A stretch of DNA of 64,000 nt, taken from Melastoma dodecandrum (Eukaryota; Streptophyta; Magnoliopsida; Myrtales; Melastomataceae). Shown piece after piece: positions 11,842 to 23,711 of the stretch. The DNA is taken from contig JARUPY010000539.1 in assembly GCA_029817715.1 (NCBI GenBank), positions 4,749,501-4,813,500 on the forward strand, in the 5' to 3' direction. The first letter of the stretch is position 1. Each line of letters begins with the position of its first letter. Both the position numbers and the translations under genes were made by a program. A model generated the notes under the pieces. That model did no database searches. It worked only from the letters and a program-made list of their open reading frames with translations, and was not told where the DNA came from.

Positions 11842-13402
11842 TCATAACTTGTCAGCTATCTTCCCGAGCGCGTCCACTAGCTTATTGAGGACTGAGAGCA
11901 GGCCGTCCGTCTGGATCCTTCTCTGATCCCTGTCCAGTTGAAGGTTTTGGTTCTGTGATTCGAGCTGCAAGGTTAGCAGCCTGCCGTTCCTTTCCAACGC
12001 ATCCAGCATCCGGCCCTGCAGGTTGGGTGCAGGCTCCTCCTCCCCCTCGTCTTCCCCCTCGGCGACGAGCCGTCTCCTCTTTCCGGTGTCCTGGGATGAC
12101 GACGCGATATCGGGCCCCGAAGCAGGCTGCTTCTGGCCAGCCCTTCCTGTGGCGGGAAGCATCAAACCAACAAATTATGAATACGCCGAAAATACGTATT
12201 TTGCGAGAAAAGAAAGAAGAGTACGTATCTAAGGTCCGAGGTTTGTAAAATCGGGTCATCATCGTGCTTCTCAGCGAAGTAGATTGAATGTTTATACATA
12301 AATATTCATAGTAGTGTTTGTAGCAGAAGGTAAGAGTTTGAGGCACTCCCCTTTCAATTTTTGTAAATAATGTTCTAAATTCGATTTTTATAAAATAGAA
12401 TTCGTTTTTTTTTTACATAACTTACGTTCTTATTAATTTAAGAAAATTTATTTTTAAAAAGTCAAATTTAATAAAAAAATTCAAAAACTTATAAGTAATC
12501 TAAACTCAATTTAATAAAAACTTATTTTAAGAATTTCAAAATTTGTAACGCCAAACAAAAGCTAATAAAGGAATACCTATAATGCCTAATTTAATTGAAT
12601 GTGTACCAAAACCAAACCTAACATAAATAACGATTTAAATGCAAATGCTATACAAACATAGGAGTCCCAAAATTCCAAGATGCTAAAACTTAATTTACTA
12701 ATCCATGCTTTAATCCCACACGCAAATCACGTTGACAATATTAATTAGCAAAGGATTACCCGATTTCGTCTCACTGCCGCCACCCGTGTCCTCGGCCTCT
12801 CCGTCTGAGAACAGACCGTCTTCGGCCGCCGCAGCCCTCCCGCTATCGAAAACAGCGGCCCTCTCCTCTTCCCCTTCTCCCCTCCCTGCCGCCTCCTTCA
12901 CTTCCCCTGATATAATAACGTCCGCTCGCGAAGCTCCCCCCGTCGCAGCCCTCTCCTCGGCCCCCCGGTCGAGTATGTCGTAAACCTCCCTGTCGAAGAA
13001 CCCGGGCAGCTTCCTTTCCCTACGGACGTCATTCCTCATCGCCCAGAACGAATCCCTCCCTTCCCTCCCCGCGGCTGCCCCCTCCCACTCCTTGATCTTC
13101 TTGTAATCCCCCGCGAGGTTGCTCCACCTCTTCCGGCACTGCATCGGTCCCCTGTTGACCCCGTGCATCCTGCAGTAGGACGACACCGAAGCCCACTTCG
13201 GCTCCAGCTGCCCCAGACCTCCCGCAGCGGCCCCCCTCCCCCTCCTTGACCGAGTCTCCGCGACCCTCTTCCCCTGTATCAGCACGAGTATCTCCTTCCT
13301 GGTCCACCTCGGCAGCCGCGCCTGCCGCGCCACCTCGTCGCCGGCACACTCAGGCGGCGTCCCTCCGTTTGGATCCGCCGCCGGGACGCCGCCGTCGGCC
13401 AT
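11842..13402 (-). CDS. ASR3: Trihelix transcription factor, ASR3-like (2 exons, 315 aa)
   Basis: Predicted exons are 12760-13402 and 11842-12146, joined by GT-AG through a Gly codon. The N-terminal half is a single Myb/SANT-like trihelix domain: LPRWTRKEILVLIQGKRVAE, EPKWASVSSYCRMHGVNRGP, QCRKRWSNLAGDYKKIKEWE, FWAMRNDVRRERKLPGFFDREVYDI. An acidic, low-complexity linker follows. The second exon holds the family's C-terminal coiled coil (LQGRMLDALERNGRLLTLQLESQNQNLQLDRDQRR, then KLVDALGKIADKL). ASR3 in Arabidopsis is an EAR-type repressor of immune genes and a MAPK substrate; carrying that function over is inference. The start at 13402 (MADGGVPAADPNGG) is the first in-frame ATG; the codon at 13420 is GTG. 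The 613-bp intron is AT-rich while exon 1 is very GC-rich. Confidence 0.92.
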
Positions 13403-13417
13403 GACCGGGGGGAGAGG

Positions 13418-13470
13418 CACGTGATGGTACGGCTGCCAGGCACGTGAAGTGACGGGATCTGCTGACGTGG
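13418..13470. promoter_or_regulatory. Two G-boxes and a TGACGTGG motif upstream of ASR3
   Basis: CACGTG occurs at 13418-13423 and 13441-13446, and TGACGTGG at 13463-13470, all within 70 bp upstream of the ASR3 start codon. These are core bZIP/bHLH binding sites. They may lie in the 5'UTR rather than the promoter, and regulation is inferred from motif only. Confidence 0.45.
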
Positions 13471-14668
13471 CAAACGGGGGATGGTTATTTTGTTAAGGAT
13501 AGTTTAGAGGGGTGTGGGATTTGGGAGGAAGTGGTCATTAAGAGAGGGGGAGGGGATTGATCATACTTTAGTGACTCGTGAGGGAGTAATTAACTTTTAA
13601 GCAATTCAATTAATGGGTTATGTGGGGTGTTGAGGCGGCGGGGGTAATTATTATAATTAGATAAGAAGACACCACCTCCTTTAATTTTGGGCCTGCTTTG
13701 TTTGGGATGTGAGGGGAAAAAGTTTTCTTTTTCATCAACTAGGCATCAAGGCAAGGGATGTCTCCTGCAGGTAATTTCTTTTTCTGATAAGGTTAATCTT
13801 TGAGTTTTGCTTTTCGGTGTAAAAATATTAATTTTCAAAAAATGTAGTGTTAAAAACGCTGAGTTCGGTCTCTTAATGAACTTATTTATCACGTCGAGTT
13901 CAACTAACAAATTATTTTTTTTTAATGACGATTTCTTTCTTTGAACTAAACACGAATTTTAACACGGAGTTCTCAACTAATTAAACTTAATAATTTAAAT
14001 ATTAAATTACAAGTATTATTTAATAAATTAAAAAAAAGCATGTAATTGAAATTTATCTTGGGAAGTACTTCAGCCTTTCGGGGTAGGGGGGGGGGGGTGT
14101 GAGTTGGTCCCTCCATTAAAAGAGGGGAGTCAAGGGATGTCATAATGCTAAATCATAATCACAAGCAACACATTAAACCACACACAAAACAAAGAGGAAG
14201 AGTGAAAGAAAGCACGTGTGTGGTTAGTTAGGGAAGACATTTATTTTTTATTTAATTCTTTTAGGGGATTGGGTTAGTAGGGAGTCATATTCCCCTTGTG
14301 ATGATCATTCATCATCACACCCCCCCCCCTCTCTAATATTAAGATTATTAGTATTAAGCCCTCTCGTTCGAAAATGTCCATACTGCCCTCGACCCACTCC
14401 CCTCCCTTCCCTTATGGCACCACTTCTTCTGAGTCGTCCATCCGTTTTTTTATTATTATAGAACCTAGTTGATATTTTGCTTTTTAAATGCCAATTTGGA
14501 ATTCGATTTATTTATTTTTTCCTGGCAATCTAATTGAAACAGTAATGATTACCCGAAAATCCTTGGACCAAATTGATGGACAATATTTAGCACAATCTCA
14601 CTGTAGCTATAGTTTAGAGGCAGACAAACTTAATTTCAGATAAATCAAATGTCGAGATTGATGTGTTT
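13471..14668. other. AT-rich intergenic stretch upstream of ASR3
   Basis: No gene is seen. The stretch holds AT-rich spacer, a G10 run near 14087 and a C9 run near 14320. Confidence 0.5.
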
Positions 14669-15314
14669 GGAGGAATTTATGTTAAGAACGTTATATTTAA
14701 AAAAAAAATTACAAAATTTGATCGCGAAATTTAAAATTGGTGAATTACTGTTATAAAATTATTACTTAAAATAGCAACTTTGTTTGTAAGAGGAAGTTAC
14801 TCCAAGTAGTGACTTTAGGATGGGAAGGAGAAAGCCGCTACTTCTAGTAATAACTTCATGGTGCCCGAATCAAATGTCCTGAAGTCACTCCTCTAAGCAA
14901 CGACTCCCAACAATTGTGAAAAAAGTAAAATTTGTTTAGGATTCGCTACTTGAAATAACGATTTTGAACAAAAATAAACCTCACAAGTTCAAAAGTTTTT
15001 TTTTTCATTATTTCAAGTAACGACTTCTTTCTATCGCATAATATTTCAAGTAGTGAATTCTTTTTGGTATAAAGAAACCATAAACCTTCTCTGTGCAAAG
15101 TCTCTTCCTTTTGTAGCACAAGAAAGTCGTTGCTTCAGTAGCGACTTCTTACATTATCAATAAAACCGCTATTTAGTAATGACTTCAACAGAGTCAATAG
15201 AACTCGCTATTTAAAATGACAACTTTTCTAGTGAAGTGAGTTAGGGAAGATAAACTCCTAATTGCAAAATTATCGACAAAATCTTTTATAACGGCAATAA
15301 CCGTGCATTCCTCC
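14669..15314. mobile_element. Degenerate inverted-repeat element with hairpin units (putative)
   Basis: The left end reads GGAGGAATTTATG..CGTTATA and the right end, reverse-complemented, reads GGAGGAATGCACG..CGTTATA, giving roughly 40-60 bp degenerate terminal inverted repeats. The interior repeats variants of a motif like AAGTCGTTACTT and its complement at least eight times. The clearest hairpin is 15124-15147, with 11-bp arms around a 2-nt centre and two wobbles. No convincing target duplication is visible (GATGTGTTT against ACATGTTTG). The architecture parallels the elements at 16364 and 40495, but this one is older. Confidence 0.5.
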
Positions 15315-16363
15315 ACATGTTTGAGTTGGGTTCTGCACCATTCATGACATCGGTCGTCGGTCCGAAATGAGCGCCGCCCCTGCTGCTAACGCGGCACACA
15401 TCCTCTCATCTTGGAAAGTTAGTTTTAGCCCAATGGGCCTCATCTCGGCCCGAATCACACGCGATAGGCGTGTTCTGGACCCATTTAAACCCCCAAATAA
15501 TGAAATGACAAGACAGCAGTGTCGGCTGGACAACTTTGTTATTAACTTTAAATAAGGATAGTTCAACGAAACCAATGAGATTTTATTTATGTGAACACAT
15601 CCCAAACCTCTTCATTATCTTCAGACACAGCCTAAGGTTTCCTTGTACATAACGACAAGGGAACAACAAAGCTACCCAATCCCAATCCCAATCCCTCTGA
15701 TTTTCAATATTAGGCACCTCACCTTACCCCACCCCGAAAAGACCATGTGATTGTCGGGGGGGTTATCGTCGTCGTATGTATGTATGTACTGTAAGTTTAT
15801 CCGGACACGTTCCTTAGGGTCGGGAGGCTACCGTTGCTGTCTGCGTGTTGTGTTTGGACATTCGGCTTTAGCTAATTAGGATGACTTCCCAACAACAACA
15901 ACAACAACAAAAATTTTACATGTGAACTTCTTCTTTTCCTTTGGTTATTGCTCCTTTTTCATCCGTGGTTGTTAGGTCTTGAGCTCAAAATTGACAACGC
16001 GAGAGAGAGAGAGAGAGAGGGATACGTCTTTAAAAAAAAATAAAAATTAGTGAGCTGTCTTTATTGTCTACGGAACTGAAGATGACGAAATTAGATGAAA
16101 CGAAAATGGCAAGCGCATTTAATGATTAGTTGTGGTGGGTTGGGTTGGGTTGGGGAGAGGGAGTTATATCCCGTGATGTTAGTAGTAAGTAGTAACCGAA
16201 GGGAGGGATGGCAAGGAAAAAGCCCCCCCCACCCCCACCCCCGGGATCTCTCATGAAGATAAAGACAAAAAGAAATAGAAACCAAAGAAAAGCATCATCG
16301 TCACCTCCTCTTCCAATAATTTTCTTATATATATCTACATACAAAATATTAGACCCTTCACAC
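15315..16363. other. Intergenic stretch, no gene
   Basis: Only short ORFs without family resemblance occur. A GA microsatellite sits at 16000-16019. Confidence 0.5.
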
Positions 16364-17146
16364 GAGTTTTATACGGAAATACGGTTAGTTTTAAAAAAAA
16401 TTTGCGAAATACGGTCTCAGTTTCGTAAAATACGGTTTTACCGTCGATGGGGCGCGTTTAAAACGCGCCCTCCGATTTATAAAGAGGACGCGTTTTCAAA
16501 ACGCGCCCCCCGGCGTGTCAAAGGAAGGGGCGCCTATGCGAGATGGGAAAATGGCATAAGGGCGCGGTCTCAAAATGCGCCCTCATGCCAGGGGCGGGTT
16601 TTGAAAACCCGCCCCTTAGACACTTGGAGAAAATTCTCCCAAGTATCGAAATGACCGGTGGGGATGAGGGGGATGAGGGGGGGGCGGGTTGAGGGGGATG
16701 AGGGGGGGCGGGTTTTCAAAACCCGCCCCCACCCGCCCCTTGGGGGGTTAAGGGGGGGCGGGTTTTGAAAACCCAACCCTTGAGGGGGGGTTGAGTGGGG
16801 GCGGGTCTTCAAAACCCGCCCCTTGAGGGGAGTTGAGTGGGGGGCGAGTTTTGAAAACCCGCCCCTTGAAGGAGGGGGTCCGCCCCTTGAAGGAGGGGAC
16901 TCGCCCCTCCCCCCTCAACCCCCCTCAGTCGCCCCCTTCAAACCCCCCTCCTTCAAGGGGCGGGTTTTCAAAACCCGCCTCTTCCTTTGGCACGCCGGGG
17001 GGCGCGTTTTGAAAACGCGTCCTCTTTATAAATCGGAGGCCGCGTTTTCAAAACGCGCCCCATCGACGGTAAAACCGTATTTTACGAAACTGGGACCGTA
17101 TTTCGCAAATTTTTTTTAAAACTAACCGTATTTCCGTACAAAACTC
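16364..17146. mobile_element. Non-autonomous terminal-inverted-repeat element packed with GC-rich hairpins
   Basis: Terminal inverted repeats of about 165 bp (16364-16527 and 16978-17146) begin GAGTTTT and contain ATACGG, TTTGCGAAATACGGTC and TTTTACCGTCGATGGGGCGCG in opposite orientations. They are flanked by CCCTTCACAC (16354-16363) and CCCTCCACAC (17147-17156), a 9/10 target-site duplication. The interior is an array of palindromes such as GGGGCGGGTTT-TGA-AAACCCGCCCC (16591-16615) with G-rich spacers; at least seven units are visible. No transposase is encoded. The 10-bp duplication fits a Mutator-like mobiliser (inference). Confidence 0.85.
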
Positions 17147-19140
17147 CCCTCCACACCACCCCCTCCGAAAAAGAAAAGCAACCGAAGAAAGAAAGGAGAA
17201 GAAGTTTTATGGGGAAGAAGCCGTGCTTTAGTTAGAAACCATGCGCCCCCCCAACAAAATTGGATCAATCCCGTTGTAATCCATTTCATTTGCTCAAATT
17301 TATTATTAAACGCCGTTAACCCCCCCGCGACGGCGACAATCTAGCGGGAAGGAAGAAGATAAAAGAGAAAAAGCAAAGAAAACGAAACTCAAACGACGTC
17401 GTCCTCCGTCCCCACTTTCAACGGAGGTCCAAACCCCCACCCCTCCTCCGTCAGGGCCGAAAAAGAAAAAGAGAAATTTCGAACCCCCTTTCTCTCTCTA
17501 AAAACGAAAAATAAAATAAATTAAAATAAACTGTTCCCCTCTCTCTCTCTCTCTCTCTCGTTCTCCTCCCACCCCCCCCCCCTATCGGCGTGTTTCTGGT
17601 CGACGACCGGCGCGGTGGTCGCCAGCGGTCGTCTCGACGGAGGAGGGCTCGCGGACGCGGAGATCGGCTGCCGCTAGGTAACTGCTAGCGCTTTAGGAGG
17701 AGTTGCTTCCTCGGATCATTCTCCTCCTCCTCCTCCTCCCACCTTTTCCTTCCCCTTAACGGTCGCGGTTGTTTAAGGGAGCACGGGAGGCGGAGTTGCG
17801 GTAGGGATTGATGAGATTTTTGGTGGTTGGAGTGCAATGTAGGGAAGTGGAGAGGAATCCGGAGGTTTTTTTTCCTCTTGATTCTGCGTTTTCCTCGTTT
17901 CTTTCTTTTTTTTTAGGATTTAGTTGATCTTGCAAGGCAAAACAAGATGCCGCCTCGAAGCGATGCTCTGTTGTTTCGTGTGTATGTTTTTTTCCCTCTG
18001 TTCACCGGCTTGCCTTACGCCGCAATTTATTCTTCCCCCCTTCCCCCCGGCGCTTGCGTGTATAAATTTCTTCCTCAGCTTGCTTGGCTGAATTGCTTAT
18101 CTCTCCTGTTTGAAATTGAGCTCGCATTTTTTTCCTCGAGGAAGGTCGCCGTCCTCTTGCTTAATGTTCCAGAGTCTGGCGGGCTGAATTCTTGCTCGCT
18201 TAGGCTGAATTCAGCTCTATTTTTCTTCCCCGAGGGTTCGTGACGATGATCTTCTGCCTTGTTTTCCGGTTTTCACCCTAGCTTCTGAGACGATCTTCTT
18301 GATCCGTTGGTTCTTGCCTGTAGACTTGCTTCTGGGGAGCCTCTGCTAGCGAATTATTGATCCTGTTCGTATTTTCTGTTTTTATTATGCTGAACTGTTT
18401 CTTTTTCTTCATACTAGTGGGCCAGCTGTTTCCAGATTACCCAAAGAAGATGAGTTGAATGTGAGTGGTTTGTGGCGACTAGCATCTGGAGGTTGAAGAC
18501 TTCTTCATTAATCTCCAGGTGCCGTTGAGTTGTTGGGGTTGCTATGTCTCTGTAAGATGATCTGCTTGGAGCTACAGTGCCTGATTTTCTCGGAACAAGG
18601 TTTGGTTTCTGCCAACTTTATAATTCATTTTAATTAGCAAAATCTGATTAAGGGAGCATATGGTTTTCTCTTGTCCAGAATGCACCTTGTAACGAGGTCG
18701 TCTGATTTGACAAGTATCTGATTAGGATCAGTGGCTTTCCTGAAGTAATTGGAATCTGAATAATTGGTGCATAGCCAGGGCAATTGATGTTGTTGAAAGG
18801 TCAAATACATCAATAGATGACCCTTTGATTAAGTTAAGGATAGGCGACATTTCCATGATTGAATGGAATGCAGTAACTGATTCTGTTTCAACTCCGCGTT
18901 ACAGTATAGGAGCAGATCAAGAAGGCGTGGTTTTTTACTCTGCGCGCAAAAGTTTTAATCGTCAGTACGCCGGAACAGAAAGAGCACAGATTCGAACTGA
19001 CGTAACATGCGATAGGAAGGGATAGAGGAGTCGATCTATTAGTTTGCAGGAACAAGGTCCATTCCATGGCCTCCAAATCGATATTCAGCTCTACCTGGTG
19101 AAAATTGCTTGTTTTAGGAGAAGCTGACTGCATTCTACAG
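17147..19140 (+). other. Leader region of the MEI2-like gene (promoter, 5'UTR exons and introns)
   Basis: This contains a CT microsatellite (17540-17560), CTC repeats near 17720, and several G-rich/T-rich stretches resembling a spliced 5' leader. An open frame at 18825-19025 has no family resemblance. A good acceptor (CATTCTACAG) ends exactly at the ATG at 19141, so at least one upstream exon exists. Whether it codes cannot be decided here. Confidence 0.5.
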
Positions 19141-22100
19141 ATGGCAACCAAATATGAGAACAGTCTCTTCTCAAGCTCGTTCTCCGAACTTTTTAGCCGT
19201 AAATGTGAGTACCTTGCTCTTCCTTTGTAGCTTTCAACTCATGCCTGTGCTTTTCTGTTTATCTTCCAATATCTCATATAATGGGTTTTTTGGACATGTT
19301 GACTTAACGGCCTTCTTTGTCAATGTTTTTCATTCATTGATTTGCCAAATTATTGAAGATATAATGGAACTCCACGATGATATAATTATCATGACCGTAT
19401 CTTTATGTGCAGTGAAGTTGCCATCAAACAACCCACAGTTTGGTCATTCTGTTGATACTATTGCCTCCCACTTTGAGGACGAGGAACCATTTGCATCTCT
19501 GGAGGAAATTGAGGCCCGGACAATTGGAAATCTCCTCCCAGATGACGACGAACTGCTCTCTGGTATCACTGATGGTATTGATATCAATCCAAAGCACATG
19601 GTCGAAGATGGGGAGGAACTGGACTTCTTCAGTCATGTTGGTGGAATGGATCTGGAAGACGATGGTCCAGGGAGGGGTCAAAAGTATAGTCATCTCTTTG
19701 CAGGGGCGTCTATTGGGCGGTCGGATGTTAATGGCACCGTGCTTGGAGAACATCCACTTGGCGAGCATCGCTCTAGAACTTTGTTTGTGAGAAACATTAA
19801 TAGCAATGTGGAAGATTCTGAGTTACAAGCTCTTTTTGAGGTTCCCCTCTTTTTAGACACTTCGTGCTCTCTGTTATTTTTTCATCTCATTATGTGCCTT
19901 AACGATTGCGACAATATGCTTTTGCAAACAGTGCTATGGAGAGATTCAGTCCCTATATACTGCATGCAAACAACGTGGCTTTGTCATGATATCATACTAT
20001 GACATCAGAGCAGCTCATGATGCCATGCAAGCTCTTCAGGGTAGACCCTTGCAGCGGAGGAACCTTGATATACACTATTCAATTCCAAAGGTCTGTGGGT
20101 TTTCTCTTTCCCTCTTTGGCGTATTTCCTCTTGGTAATGATTTGTCAATATTAGCTTGAGGATCATCACCGGTGCTTGTGGAACATTGATTTCGGATGTC
20201 TACCACTCTTTTCATTGGTACTCAGCTTAGATAACTAATTTGCAGGATTACTCCACGGAGAAAGAACTTAGTCAGGGCGTGCTTGCGGTATATGACCTCG
20301 ACCCATCCGTTTCAGATGACGAAGTTCATCACATCTTTAGCAACTATGGAGAAATCAAAGAGGTCAATAACTTAAGTAGGCTGAAAAAATAAATAGATAA
20401 ACTAATGGCCAATTGGTTAAAGATATTAATTCATCGTTTATTGTGTTGAATGCAGATATCTGATGGATTGCATGGAAATCAGAAGTATGTTGAGTTTTAT
20501 GACATTAGAGCAGCAGAAGCGGCTTTTCATGCCCAAAACATGAGTGAAATCGCTGGGAGGAGGATTAAAATTCAGTCAGTTGGTCATGTTGAAAAAAGGC
20601 GGTATGTCAATCTATGAGACTGTGATCCCTGACTTGCAAGTCTCCTTAAATGAGTCAAACAATGGTTCAGTCTTCATGCTTTCTTAGTTAGTTTGGCTAT
20701 TAATAACCAAGTAAAGAGGCTAATTGACTGCAGGAAGGGCAATAATTATTTTTGGAGTTCGACTTGTACCAGTTGTGCTTTTCTTAAAGTAAGGTTTTTG
20801 AAATTCATTCATTTTGGTTGTCCATACAGCATGGTGCCACGCAAGCAAGACTCTGATCACAGTGATGGAGACCGCTTTCTTCAACACAATTCGCCTATAA
20901 GTCACTCCATTGGCTTTTCTGGTACAGTATCTCTTACTTATCTTATACTTGGTTATGTAAAATTCTCAGTTCTTCCATTCAAGAAACATAACGTGTTAAG
21001 TGTTCACATTGCAGCAATAACATCTTCAAACAATCAAACTGCCTTGGGGATGCAGGCTTCGGCGCGGGCTCCTTTTCTAGGAAGCACATTGCATCATGGG
21101 ATATCCTCCAGTGTTCCGAGCAGCTTGCCTTCACTATTAAGAGTTGAATCAGTGGGCAAACAATCTGGTTTTGTGAAACCCATTCAGCCGAATGGTCAGC
21201 ACAAGTACAACATCCCTGCGACACCAAATTTTCTTCCTAATTCCCTCCCCGAGTATCCAGATCCTTTAGGGGGGTTACACGCCATACCTACAAGCCCGGT
21301 GAATGGGAATGTGAGCGCTGGACAACCACTAATGACTAACAGCAGGCATGTGGCACGACCAGGCACCGATGTACATCCATTGGATGTCAATCAAGGAGGT
21401 AAGCAATCGCCACATTGTGAACTTGTGTTTTGTCGGTATATTTAGACTTCCCCTGCGGTTTCTTTCTGTTAGTCTCACCAGTAAAGTGTTATTAACTCAC
21501 AATATTTTCCTTATATGCTTCACCTCTTCATCTGCCGTGTCCTAATTTTATTTAGCTGAATTTCTCAGTTTTTGGATCTGCTGGTAACGGAAGCTGCCCG
21601 ATTCCTTTCCATCATCAGTACGTGTGGGGTGGATCTTACCATGGTCAATCGCCGAATATGATGTGGCAATACTCACCTACTTTTGGGACTGGCATTAGTC
21701 CCACACCCCCAAGAATGCAAGGACTCCTCACAGGACCGGGTCAACTGATGCACAAGATCTTGCCAAAAAATAACCTCCATGTTGGATCTGCACCAGCCGT
21801 CAATCACATGCCATGGGAAAGACAAACGTATGCCACGGAATCTACAGAGGCCTCTGGGTTTCACCCAGGATCTTTGGGCAATGCTAGGAGCTCTGAGAAC
21901 TCAATGCAGTCCATGGAATTTATCCACACTGGTATCTTCCCTCATATGAACGGGAACTGTATGGACCTCTCAATGGCTCCTAAGGTTATTGCTGCCCAGT
22001 CCCCACAAAGGGGCATAATCTTTCCTGGGAGAGGTCAGATGCTGCCTGTTTCTAATTCATTCGATTTTCCTAACGAGCGGTTCAGAAGCCGTAGAAGTGA

Positions 22101-23135
22101 TGGCGCTGCAAACCAGACTGACAACAAAAAGCAGTTCGAATTGGATATTGACCGCATTGTTCGCGGAGAAGATAAGAGGACCACCCTTATGATAAAGAAC
22201 ATCCCCAACAAGTACGCATTCCTTGTTAATATCCTAGCTGCGTGCATGACACTTTCCGGCTGTTCTCATTGAACAGCTACCTCTTCTGATATGGTTGATT
22301 TGCCACTCTGACATTCTTTGTTTGTCATGGAAGGTATACTTCTAAGATGCTTCTGGCGGCAATTGATGAACGTCACAGGGGAACCTATGACTTCCTATAT
22401 CTGCCGATTGACTTCAAGGCAAGTGATTTTATGTTCCCAAAAATCTACATCTGATGAGTTGGCAGAAGTTATTATTTGCTTTGATGAGGAATAATCTGCC
22501 TCGAGGCCCATAACGAAGAAGTTCCTGTATCTTTTGCAGAATAAATGCAATGTGGGATATGCGTTTATCAACATGACCGACCCGAATCAAATCATTGCGT
22601 TCTACGAGGTACCGGGTTTCTAATTTCATTGGAAAAGCTCGACTTGAATTAAAGGCTAAAATGCATTTTTGGTGGCATGTTTACATAGGCTTTTAATGGC
22701 AAGAAATGGGAAAAGTTCAACAGCGAGAAGGTTGCATCTCTGGCATATGCTCGCATCCAAGGCAAAGCCGCTCTCATTGCACACTTCCAGAATTCAAGCT
22801 TGATGAACGAGGATAAGAGATGCAGGCCCATCCTTTTTAACACGGAGGGGCCTAACGCTGGTGACCAGGTAAACCCAGGGGCTATATATAACTACCTAGA
22901 AGATGTACAACGAATTTACATCACGAGCTAATGGTGTACTATTTGAACTGGATGACGATGTTTCTGGGGTATACAGGTTCCTTTCCCTATAGGGGTTAAC
23001 ATCCGAACTAGGCCAGGAAAAGCTCGAACCTCTGCTATTGAGGAAATTCATCAAGGGAGTCCCCCGCCTGCAGGGAATGGAGGAGAGCCGAGCAAGGGCG
23101 GCGGATTCGACAGCTTGGGGAAGGACTTGGACTAA
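19141..23135 (+). CDS. AML: MEI2-like RNA-binding protein (AML family), 12 predicted coding exons, 841 aa
   Basis: Predicted exons are 19141-19204, 19413-19840, 19932-20090, 20246-20362, 20456-20601, 20830-20921, 21015-21398, 21569-22211, 22334-22418, 22540-22608, 22689-22868 and 22977-23135; the frame is kept throughout. Family motifs are SLFSSSFSELFSRK, SLEEIEARTIGNLLPDDDELL, RRM1 (RTLFVRNINSNV, from about residue 143), RRM2 (LAVYDLDPSVSDDEV, about 227-300) and the diagnostic C-terminal MEI2 RRM (TTLMIKNIPNKYTSKMLLAAID, GYAFINMTDP, FNGKKWEKFNSEKVASLAYARIQGK, about 412-535). AML proteins act redundantly in meiosis and early development. The intron after exon 9 is GC-AG (AAG/GCAAGT). Many AML proteins carry a longer N-terminus before SLFSSS. 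The start at 19141 directly follows an acceptor, so an upstream coding exon is possible. Confidence 0.93.
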
Positions 23136-23711
23136 GGGAAATCCCAGTCCCCTTATTCCACCCGGGCACTAACAATCATGACAGTAACTTAAGGATCTGA
23201 GATTCCGACCACCCCGAGACGTTTTTACAATGCTCTTTTCGTTTTGTGTTTTTGTTTTCGTTTGGGTTTTTGTGGGAGGAGAAGAAGGGGCCAAAAAGGA
23301 GCAAGAATACCATTTCGGTAAATGACTTGGAAGAAGAAAGCTGACTTAGGCGAAACGTGGGGTTGTCATCGTCGTCGTCGATGGTTGGGAGTCCCTTCAT
23401 TGTTTTTCTTTTTTCTTTTGTCCTGTTTTTTTGCTGGTGTTCTTCGTCAATTTAAAGGGGACGTCGCGGGAGGGTGAAAATGCAGCTTCCAAAGTTTTGG
23501 ATGGGTTAATATTTGGGAGTACAATGTATTTGAAAAAGGTATCGTTGTGTACAGTAGATGGGTGGATGGATGGATGCATCATCATGTTGACTTGGAGGCT
23601 TCCCGTTCTGTTTCCTCCCTCTCTATTTCTTGCCTTTTGGTTTGCCTTTTTGTTCGTGTATGGGCTGAAAGCCGAGGTGTGTAACTGAGACTCCAGTCAA
23701 AATCCGGCTAA
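23136..23711 (+). other. 3' flank of the MEI2-like gene
   Basis: GT-rich sequence consistent with a 3'UTR. No separate gene is seen. Confidence 0.5.

Noticed and set aside
13403..13420. Start of ASR3 at 13420
   Set aside because: The codon there is GTG. The first in-frame ATG is at 13402 and gives a normal N-terminus.
16208..16654. 148-codon ORF with Pro-rich start
   Set aside because: It runs into the terminal repeat and hairpin array of the mobile element. There is no conserved protein signal.
16580..16975. CRISPR-like array of regularly spaced repeats
   Set aside because: The repeats are palindromic, spacers are G-rich and not unique, and the whole lies inside a transposon with terminal inverted repeats in a plant genome.
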